Assembly: GCA_012032215.1 (NCBI GenBank)
Contig: JAAURO010000145.1
Location: forward strand, 1 to 5,498
Source: Limnobacter sp.
GTDB taxonomy: Bacteria > Pseudomonadota > Gammaproteobacteria > Burkholderiales > Burkholderiaceae_B
Direction of reading: 5' to 3'
DNA: 5,498 nt
How positions within the stretch are numbered: position 1 is the first letter of the stretch; the number at the start of each line of letters is the position of its first letter. This document shows positions 1 to 4,257 of the stretch, one piece after another. Both the position numbers and the translations under genes were made by a program. The notes below the pieces were generated by a model that saw nothing but the letters and a program-made list of their open reading frames with translations, was not told the DNA's origin and searched no databases.

Positions 1-146
1 ACTCCGTGGATGCAGATTTGAGGGAAGTCGGGATGCGAGCGCCTTGGGAAAAGCGCAGTGATATCAAGCGATCTCGCGATGCATTTTGCAAGCGCTCGCG
101 CCCGAATCCACCAAATATGCGCCACAGCGAGTTGATCAGAGGCTCC
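1..146 (-). mobile_element. Possible end of an insertion sequence running off the left edge
   Basis: The last 20 bases of this stretch (127-146) form an IS-like terminal repeat, and CTAG follows it at 147-150. If that reading is right, bases 1-126 are the inner, non-coding margin of the element, and its transposase lies beyond the left edge. I translated all three forward frames and examined the reverse strand. I saw no recognisable transposase; only short open stretches without a convincing start. The assignment therefore rests only on the repeat shared with 1523-1542 and on the YTAR-like flanks. Confidence 0.3.
127..146 (-). repeat. IS-like terminal inverted repeat, left copy
   Basis: Read on the minus strand this is GGAGCCTCTGATCAACTCGC. 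It matches the plus-strand sequence at 1523-1542 in 18 of 20 positions, in opposite orientation. The four bases outside it are CTAG, which fits the YTAR target preference known for IS5-type elements. The family assignment is a guess from the target site and the GGAGCC-type tip. Confidence 0.45.
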
Positions 147-169
147 CTAGCCGGGAGATAAGCCAAGTC

Positions 170-436
170 CTAGGGCTTACACCCTGAAAAGCTGGATTGT
201 TCAGAATCTATTTTCGCACTCGTTTTCTCGGCAACCGAGATCACTTCTTCCTCACCAGGAAAGATGGCCCCCACCCCCGGCCAATAAAAACCATTGGAAG
301 ATTCGCAAAGCGTAATAACAGCCGGATTGCTTGAAATAAGAGCTCCTTCCCCCCGCTCAACCAGCATCGTGTAGGTAATTTCAGGTAGAGATTGTCCACG
401 GTAGGTTTTCAGCACAGTGGCAGTTACTATATGCAT
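170..436 (-). CDS. C-terminal part of the split lipoprotein gene (88 codons open from ATG)
   Basis: This frame encodes the likely C-terminal half of the lipoprotein that starts at 639. The two frames overlap, and one extra T in the T-run at 443-448 joins them smoothly, giving the junction NNGFFGEMHIVTATVL and a protein of about 156 residues. The segment looks like a small beta-rich extracytoplasmic domain: alternating hydrophobic strands (IVTATVLKTY, EITYTMLVE), then glycine- and proline-rich turns (FYWPGVGAIFPG), with Cys in TLCESS and at the end in SGCKP that could pair. The pattern vaguely recalls NTR/TIMP-like OB folds, but I do not recognise the family. The ATG at 436 has GGAG only two bases upstream, too close for a normal ribosome binding site, so independent translation is unlikely. 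The stop is TAG at 170-172, about 20 bases from the IS-like end. Confidence 0.5.
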   Translation of the reverse strand: MHIVTATVLKTYRGQSLPEITYTMLVERGEGALISSNPAVITLCESSNGFYWPGVGAIFPGEEEVISVAEKTSAKIDSEQSSFSGCKP

Positions 437-639
437 CTCTCCAAAAAACCATTGTTTGCATTCTTCTCAACAATAGGCTGAATTCTGACTTGTGTTTGCT
501 GCACCAGCGCAGAATATGGTGTTTGCGCCATGAAATCCTCAAGGCTTTTAAGTAAAAAAGGGTCAGCTTGAGAAGGGTTTTCTTCAGCAACGCAAGCCGT
601 TAAACCTGTGAACATAATCAAAAATAGAAACAGTTTCAT
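427..639 (-). CDS. Small lipoprotein, N-terminal part (frameshifted), downstream of hcp
   Basis: The start is a lipoprotein signal peptide: MKLF, a hydrophobic core (LFLIMFTG) and a perfect lipobox LTAC, with Cys16 as the expected lipid-modified residue. The mature part begins VAEENPSQ and continues as a soluble, probably helical segment (SLEDFMAQ...). The frame ends at 427-429, just after the run TTTTTT at 443-448. Re-reading one T there passes into the frame ending at 170 and gives a coherent protein of about 156 residues, so this 70-residue product is probably half a gene. The ATG at 639 lies 18 bp after the hcp stop, with AAGGA upstream at somewhat long spacing, so the two genes are probably co-transcribed. 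A lipoprotein next to a type VI tube gene could be an immunity or accessory factor; this is inference from position only. Confidence 0.6.
   Translation of the reverse strand: MKLFLFLIMFTGLTACVAEENPSQADPFLLKSLEDFMAQTPYSALVQQTQVRIQPIVEKNANNGFLERCI
443..448 (-). other. Homopolymer frameshift point (T TTT TTG) in the lipoprotein gene
   Basis: On the minus strand the codons are GGT TTT TTG GAG, then a stop six codons after the T-run (TAG at 427-429). Reading one T twice gives GGT TTT TTT GGA GAG ATG and stays open for 89 more codons. T TTT TTG in this register fits the X XXY YYZ form of a -1 slippery heptamer. It could equally be a one-base deletion, real or from sequencing. I saw no clear pseudoknot or upstream Shine-Dalgarno stimulator. 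Confidence 0.5.
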
Positions 640-657
640 TGTTCGTGCTTATCCTTC

Positions 658-1062
658 TCAACCTTTTTTGGTTGCTGAGTTGGTATACAAAGGCAGCCAA
701 TCTAAACGCGCGTCATTTATCTCACCTTGCTGTTTAAAAGAAGCCACGCGCACATTTTCAAGAAAGACCTTGAAATAAGCCAAAAACTGACCACCTGCCT
801 TTCTTGTCACGATAGAGGCCTCTGGAATAACCCGACCAGAGCAACAGGCGAGAAGCAATGCTGGGCTGGCTTTATCAACCAACTTATCGACCTCAATATA
901 CCGAATGATCGGCAGACCCGAATAGGCATCTTGGCCGGCATGCATGCCAACCTTTCGACGAAAGCCAAGAGAGAAACCGGATAGTTCTATTTGGCCATCT
1001 TGGCGATTTGAATGAGACTCGCCTCTGATGCCATCAAGTGTTAGTGTTGCGTCAAATGCTAT
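658..1062 (-). CDS. hcp: Hcp-family type VI secretion tube protein, with ATA at the start position
   Basis: Hcp stacks as hexamer rings to form the inner tube of the type VI secretion system and is secreted with it. The translation from 1062 reads IAFDATLTLDGIRGES, matching the usual Hcp opening M-A-x-D-x-x-L-x-I-x-G-I-x-G-E-S. It continues with the strand IELSGFSLGF, then VDKLVDKASPALLLACCSG (family pattern T-K-x-x-D-K-x-S-P-x-L-x-x-A-C-x-S-G), IPEASIVTRKAGG and YFKVFLENVRVASF, the standard order of Hcp beta strands and helix. The product is 134 residues; typical Hcp has about 160-170, so the C-terminal strands look shortened after residue 115 or so. The start codon is odd: ATA occupies the expected ATG, with AAGG at 1072-1069 six bases upstream. 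No ATG, GTG or TTG lies in frame before the upstream stop. An internal ATG at 945 would remove the first 39 residues and break the fold. No other T6SS genes are visible, so this is an orphan copy. A lipoprotein gene follows 18 bp downstream. Confidence 0.8.
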   Translation of the reverse strand: MAFDATLTLDGIRGESHSNRQDGQIELSGFSLGFRRKVGMHAGQDAYSGLPIIRYIEVDKLVDKASPALLLACCSGRVIPEASIVTRKAGGQFLAYFKVFLENVRVASFKQQGEINDARLDWLPLYTNSATKKG

Positions 1063-1177
1063 GTATCGCCTTGTCAGGCCCCATCTCAGGGCGGAATTTA
1101 ACTACAAAAATCAAGAACTCATTTATTTGGTAATTTTTTAAGATTACCCATTTTGCAATTTCAGAAAGAATCCTCAT
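1052..1177 (-). CDS. Possible 41-residue leader ORF overlapping the hcp start
   Basis: An ATG at 1177 opens a 41-residue frame (MRILSEIAKWVILKN..., ending KAIHSI) that stops at 1052-1054, about 10 bases inside hcp. Its ribosome binding site is weak (GAG five bases before ATG). The overlap with the odd ATA start of hcp would suit translational coupling, because ribosomes ending here would be released at the hcp start. I do not recognise the peptide. A chance ORF of this length is common, so this is tentative. Confidence 0.2.
   Translation of the reverse strand: MRILSEIAKWVILKNYQINEFLIFVVKFRPEMGPDKAIHSI
1129..1148. repeat. Perfect short inverted repeat upstream of hcp
   Basis: GGTAAT and ATTACC form perfect 6-bp arms around an 8-base AT-rich spacer, within the transcribed leader of hcp. 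It could be a regulator-binding site or a weak RNA hairpin. No T-run or GC-rich stem supports termination. Confidence 0.3.
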
Positions 1178-1192
1178 GAAACTCAACAATTA

Positions 1193-1220
1193 ATACTATT
1201 TAATTTAGAGCACCTGTAAA
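1193..1220 (-). promoter_or_regulatory. Candidate sigma-70 promoter for hcp and the lipoprotein gene
   Basis: On the minus strand TTTACA (1220-1215) is followed after 16 bases by TAGTAT (1198-1193), in the AT-rich stretch upstream of hcp. The -35 matches consensus at 5 of 6 positions and the -10 at 4 of 6. Transcription would start near 1186, giving a leader of about 125 bases before the hcp start. AT-rich DNA yields such matches by chance, so confidence is moderate to low. Confidence 0.35.
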
Positions 1221-1248
1221 AATATAATATTGCATATATTTTGAAGTT

Positions 1249-1467
1249 CTTTCTTGCCATGGCACTGTGGGGTGTGACTCCCGGCGATTCAAGCGGCGCC
1301 CGTCGTCTGCGATTTTAACTTGCGAAGGAATAAGACCGGGCATGTTTGAGCACCGAGGCGCCTGACGCTGAGGGCCAGTTAACGGCCGCCGAGCAATTAA
1401 AGCAGCAGGCGGGGTTTCGGGCAACGCCTAGCCGGGAGGCATGCTCCACAGTGCCATGGCAAGAAAG
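1249..1467. repeat. 219-bp element with 22-bp perfect inverted ends (MITE-like or dispersed intergenic repeat)
   Basis: The left end CTTTCTTGCCATGGCACTGTGG (1249-1270, shown here as two parts: CTTTCTTGCC and ATGGCACTGTGG) is repeated perfectly in reverse complement at 1446-1467. Further in, CTCCCGGC at 1278-1285 pairs with GCCGGGAG at 1431-1438, so the ends could form a stem of about 38 bp with an interrupted middle. Inside are smaller hairpins, such as GGCC around AGTTAAC at 1373-1387. The inside is GC-rich, unlike the AT-rich flank to its left. No convincing coding frame is present. From memory, sequences with an AAGAAAGTAA-type end and the core GGGTTTCGGGCAACGCCTAGCCG occur as dispersed intergenic repeats in Burkholderiales; this recollection is unverified. 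It could be a non-autonomous mobile element, or an RNA or DNA hairpin structure. Confidence 0.6.
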
Positions 1468-1473
1468 TAAAAC

Positions 1474-1505
1474 CGGAAGGACCATACCATATTATGGTTG
1501 TTCCG
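1474..1505. repeat. Imperfect hairpin/palindrome between the 219-bp element and the IS-like end
   Basis: CGGAAGGACCATA (1474-1486) pairs with TATGGTTGTTCCG (1493-1505) at 11 of 13 positions around a 6-base loop. Within it ACCATATTATGGT (1486-1498) is a perfect 13-bp palindrome. No T-run follows, so an intrinsic terminator is unlikely; an operator or an element remnant is possible. Confidence 0.35.
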
Positions 1506-1522
1506 CTATAAGGTGTCCTTAA

Positions 1523-1542
1523 GGAGCCTCTGACCAACCCGC
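1523..1542 (+). repeat. IS-like terminal inverted repeat, right copy
   Basis: The plus strand reads GGAGCCTCTGACCAACCCGC, 18 of 20 identical to the minus-strand copy at 127-146. It is preceded by TTAA (1519-1522), which again fits a YTAR target. The element body would lie to the right, but the DNA there carries the HPD-protein gene and no transposase. This is therefore a solo end or a deletion remnant. The two flanks differ (CTAG and TTAA), so the copies are not the two ends of one insertion. Confidence 0.45.
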
Positions 1543-1545
1543 CTA

Positions 1546-1575
1546 TTGCGAATCGCACCAACCAGAACGGATAAT
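1546..1575 (+). promoter_or_regulatory. Candidate sigma-70 promoter for the HPD-protein gene
   Basis: TTGCGA (1546-1551) and GATAAT (1570-1575) are separated by 18 bases, a good match to -35 and -10 boxes. The promoter begins three bases inside the IS-like end, so that remnant may supply the transcription of the gene at 1661. The leader would be about 80 bases. It contains a weak ACCAA/TTGGT stem followed by a T-rich stretch (1614-1640), too weak to call a terminator. Confidence 0.4.
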
Positions 1576-1660
1576 CGGCTTCAAAAAAGCGGAACCATAC
1601 TGCGTATTTTTGCCACCAAGCTCTTTTTGGTTTATTTTTTGAGTGGAGTTAAAAACCACC

Positions 1661-2449
1661 ATGCCAAGCGTATTTTTTGCTGCATCCCCTCCAACAAATC
1701 AGGCTGCAACAACACGATTTTCCAAACCTGTAGTAGCCCTTTCTGCTGCCTCTGTTTTTTCAGCAGCCGCGCATTCGTTATTCCACCCTCTATTGCTGCC
1801 AGTGCTTAACGGTGGCAGCCTGAGCGCCTACTCATTCCCCTTCATTCAAGACATCGATTTTATGCCGGGAAATTTTGAGCCTAATCACATGCCCGGATCA
1901 AGCCCTGAAATTACACCCATTTTACTTGCCGTGCTTTTGTTGTTGCTTATAGAACGTCCTCAAACGCCCGATGCTGATCACACCGAACAGGCACATCGTT
2001 CCGCATCTCAAACAAAGCCCGAACCCCAGCCCAAAGCAGAGTACGCCAAACAACCCACTCCGGCACCAAGTGCAGAGCGCGTTAAATTCGAACAACAAAT
2101 CGATACACACGTAAACACAATGAAGCGTCATTTGCATGAATTTGCGCCGAACGACAACACCGAACGCAGTAACAGAGCCATTCAGCACAAAAACGATTTA
2201 ATTCATGCCACCAATTTGGTCAGACGCGCTCAAACCAGAAACGAACTGGATCAAGCACTGGAGAATGTTAAGAAACACACCAAAGATTTAATAAAAATTC
2301 TGTCGTTTTACACGCATCCCGACAAACACAGCAAAGCAAACGAGGAGAAAAAAGCCCAAGCCAATTTCTTGCAGCAACAATTGAATACCATCAAAAACGA
2401 CATTGATACAACCATTGAAACATGGAAAAAACTCTGGGCCCTTGTATAA
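1661..2449 (+). CDS. Unknown protein with N-terminal hydrophobic segments and a C-terminal J-domain-like HPD motif
   Basis: From the ATG at 1661 the product is 262 residues; a GTG at 1643 would add six. I prefer the ATG because a GGAG lies 12 bases upstream. The GTG has no clear site. Visible parts: a hydrophobic, Ala-rich N-terminal region (residues 23-50); a short very hydrophobic stretch ILLAVLLLLLI (87-97) that could anchor the protein; a Pro/Gln/Lys-rich linker (about 99-137); then a charged, helical C-terminal half. In it, KDLIKILSFYTHPDKHSK (about 208-225) places HPD at 219-221 at the end of a predicted helix, followed by another helix (AQANFLQQQLNTIKND). This is the helix II - HPD - helix III layout of DnaJ/auxilin J domains, whose HPD stimulates Hsp70 ATPase. 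Helix I is not obvious, so the domain may be degenerate or the match fortuitous. The gene is isolated and convergent with msrQ, has lower GC than the msr block, and sits beside mobile-element remnants, suggesting acquisition. No function can be assigned. Confidence 0.7.
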   Translation: MPSVFFAASPPTNQAATTRFSKPVVALSAASVFSAAAHSLFHPLLLPVLNGGSLSAYSFPFIQDIDFMPGNFEPNHMPGSSPEITPILLAVLLLLLIERPQTPDADHTEQAHRSASQTKPEPQPKAEYAKQPTPAPSAERVKFEQQIDTHVNTMKRHLHEFAPNDNTERSNRAIQHKNDLIHATNLVRRAQTRNELDQALENVKKHTKDLIKILSFYTHPDKHSKANEEKKAQANFLQQQLNTIKNDIDTTIETWKKLWALV

Positions 2450-2492
2450 GAAACACAGTTCAAGACCCATGGTACCTGGAGTGCCGTCCTGT

Positions 2493-3092
2493 TCATGCAA
2501 CCTGTCGCCGTGCTTTGGCATACACCCACACCCGCCAAGCAAGCAAAGCCAGCACCACCGCCGCGTAAACCAAGGGGCGTTCCAGCAGGTTTTTATCCCA
2601 CTTTGTCCACATGAAATGTGCCACAGCCAGTGGCACAGCCAAATACACCAACTGATGCACCCGCTTCCAGCGTTTTGCACCCAGTGCTTTTACAACCCGT
2701 TTGGGAGAAGTGGCGGCCAGGGTGGCAAACAGCACCAGCGCCGCCATGCCCAGCATCACGTACGGCCGTTTGGTAAAATCCACCACAATTTCAGACCACA
2801 ACAGGCTGCGGTCCAGCAGCAAATAAACAAAAAAGTGCAGCGCCGCATAAAAAAACCCGAACAGCCCAAAAGTGCGCCGCAGTGGGGCCAGTTCATTGCG
2901 CCCGGTTACACGCCGCACAGGGGTAATGGCCAGGCTGCACAAAAAAAGAATCAGCGCCCAGCTTCCTGTTTCGTGTTCCAGTGTTTCAACAGGATTGGCA
3001 CCCAACTGCACGCGGGCTGCCTGCACCACCAAATACACCAAGGGCAGGCTGCACAGCAGCCAGGCAAGTTTTCGAAGTAAAGCAGGGTTCAT
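2493..3092 (-). CDS. msrQ: MsrQ, heme-binding membrane subunit of the MsrPQ methionine sulfoxide reductase
   Basis: MsrQ (YedZ) is an inner-membrane b-type heme protein that passes electrons from the respiratory chain or a flavin reductase to periplasmic MsrP. The 199-residue product (E. coli form about 211) is strongly hydrophobic with about six membrane segments, roughly at 8-25, 45-60, 77-94, 110-128, 146-162 and 172-190. Three histidines stand at His86 (ALHFFVYL), His146 (VHQLVYL) and His159 (AHFMW). Their spacing matches the heme-ligand histidines of E. coli MsrQ. The family signature GANPVETLEHETG with ITPVRR is also present near residues 31-61. The ATG at 3092 follows the msrP stop by 20 bp, with only a weak purine-rich site (GAAG), so coupled translation in an operon with msrP is likely. 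The gene is intact and converges with the HPD-protein gene across a 43-bp gap in which I see no terminator hairpin. Confidence 0.93.
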   Translation of the reverse strand: MNPALLRKLAWLLCSLPLVYLVVQAARVQLGANPVETLEHETGSWALILFLCSLAITPVRRVTGRNELAPLRRTFGLFGFFYAALHFFVYLLLDRSLLWSEIVVDFTKRPYVMLGMAALVLFATLAATSPKRVVKALGAKRWKRVHQLVYLAVPLAVAHFMWTKWDKNLLERPLVYAAVVLALLAWRVWVYAKARRQVA

Positions 3093-3112
3093 GGAGTACT
3101 TCAGGGTCAGAG

Positions 3113-4159
3113 TCAGAAAAATTTGCGCAGGTCCATGCCCTGGTACAAGGGGGCCACAGCCTCGTAGCCATTAAACAGTTTTGTGTCCCGGCGCGGGGCA
3201 AACAACCCACCAAAAGAACCTTCGCCCAAACGGCGCTCGCTGCCCTGGCTCCAGCGTGGGTGGTTGACACCGGGGTTCACATTGGAATAAAAACCGTATT
3301 CCTGAGGGGCAGATTTGTTCCAGCTGGTGGGCGGCTGTTTGTCGGTTAAACGAATCCGCACCAACGATTTGGCACTTTTAAAGCCGTACTTCCAGGGCAC
3401 CACCAGACGCACCGGCGCCCCTGCCTGATTGGGCAACACTTTGCCGTATTGCCCAAAGGTCAGCAGGGCAAGCGGGTGCATGGCTTCATCCATGCGCAAG
3501 CCTTCGACATAAGGCCAATCCAGAACGGAGCTGCTCAGGCCCGGCATTTGCCGGGGGTCCGCAAGGGTTTCAAAAGACACATACTTTGCCTTGCTGCCGG
3601 GCTCTACTTTTTTCAGCAACGCAGCCAGCGGGTAGCCTATCCAGGGCACCACCACCGACCATGCCTCTACGCAACGCAGGCTGTATATGCGCTCTTCCAT
3701 GGGGGCCAGTTTCAGCAGATCATCCAGGTCGAATTCGCCAGGTTTGTTGCACTCGCCCTCTACCAGGACTTTCCAGGGGCGGGTTTGCAGCGTGTCGGCA
3801 TTGCGGGAAGGATCCGATTTATCTGTGCCAAATTCGTAAAAATTGTTGTAGGTAGTAACCAGTTTTGAATCAGTGGGGGGCTCGGTATTCGACCATTGTG
3901 TGTTGCGCGTGGCGGGCAAAGCAGGCAATTCAGAAAGCTGGGTAGACCCCCTGCCACCTGCTGGCTTGGCCCCGCATGCCACCGCCGACAAACCCGCCAC
4001 CACTGCCGCACTGCCTTGCATGGCGGCTTTAACAGCGCTCAACGGACCGGCTACCGAGCCCGCACCGAAGGCTTGAATCAGGCGACGGCGGTTTTTGAAG
4101 ACTTCTTCGGGTGTTACGTCGTTTTCGGACAGAAAATCCCAGTCTTTGCGAGTCGTCAT
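3113..4159 (-). CDS. msrP: MsrP, periplasmic molybdopterin methionine sulfoxide reductase catalytic subunit
   Basis: MsrP (YedY) reduces methionine sulfoxide in envelope proteins, repairing oxidative damage, with electrons from MsrQ. The 348-residue product (E. coli 334) opens with the family's typical cytoplasmic lead-in ([12 protein letters not shown]). A twin-arginine signal [12 protein letters not shown] (about 23-34) follows, as expected for export of a folded cofactor protein by Tat. Family motifs follow: YNNFYEFG (104-111), [20 protein letters not shown] (156-175) with Cys163 as the molybdenum ligand, YPYVEG-like [16 protein letters not shown] (215-230), [16 protein letters not shown] (247-262) and [11 protein letters not shown] (295-305). 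I chose the ATG at 4159 because AGGA lies eight bases upstream and the protein then starts as in homologues; an in-frame ATG at 4228 would add 23 unrelated residues. The 98-bp gap to ccsB holds only a weak promoter-like pair (TTACAG, 18 bases, TACACT), so transcription with ccsB is plausible. No frameshifts are seen. Confidence 0.95.
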   Translation of the reverse strand: MTTRKDWDFLSENDVTPEEVFKNRRRLIQAFGAGSVAGPLSAVKAAMQGSAAVVAGLSAVACGAKPAGGRGSTQLSELPALPATRNTQWSNTEPPTDSKLVTTYNNFYEFGTDKSDPSRNADTLQTRPWKVLVEGECNKPGEFDLDDLLKLAPMEERIYSLRCVEAWSVVVPWIGYPLAALLKKVEPGSKAKYVSFETLADPRQMPGLSSSVLDWPYVEGLRMDEAMHPLALLTFGQYGKVLPNQAGAPVRLVVPWKYGFKSAKSLVRIRLTDKQPPTSWNKSAPQEYGFYSNVNPGVNHPRWSQGSERRLGEGSFGGLFAPRRDTKLFNGYEAVAPLYQGMDLRKFF

Positions 4160-4257
4160 TGCTTTTCCTGGTTTGGCGTTCAAAAAAACAGTGTACCGCG
4201 TTGGCACCCTCTTCTGTAATTCGCCCATCCGCGCTCAATGGTTACAGATTCCTGCTC

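Noticed and set aside
727..984. Plus-strand open frame of 85 codons opposite hcp
   Set aside because: It is the antisense shadow of the Hcp gene; the minus strand gives a clear family match and this frame has no recognisable motif.
1200..1424. Minus-strand open frame of 74 codons inside the 219-bp element
   Set aside because: It crosses the boundary of the inverted-repeat element, has no good ribosome binding site and no protein-like pattern; the stretch is better explained as a structured repeat.
1249..1467. Integron attC site
   Set aside because: The core-site pairs of the GTTRRRY/RYYYAAC type were not found in matching positions at the ends, no integrase is seen, and the ends are long perfect repeats unlike attC.
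1614..1640. Intrinsic terminator before the HPD-protein gene (ACCAA/TTGGT stem followed by T-rich DNA)
   Set aside because: The stem is only five AT-rich pairs, too weak to support a terminator call.
1546..1809. Plus-strand open frame from TTG overlapping the HPD-protein gene
   Set aside because: It starts within the IS-like end without a ribosome binding site and ends inside the HPD-protein gene; no family features.
2403..3080. Long plus-strand open frame (225 codons) opposite msrQ
   Set aside because: It is rich in His, Gln and Pro, as expected for the complement of a hydrophobic membrane-protein gene, and msrQ on the other strand is certain.
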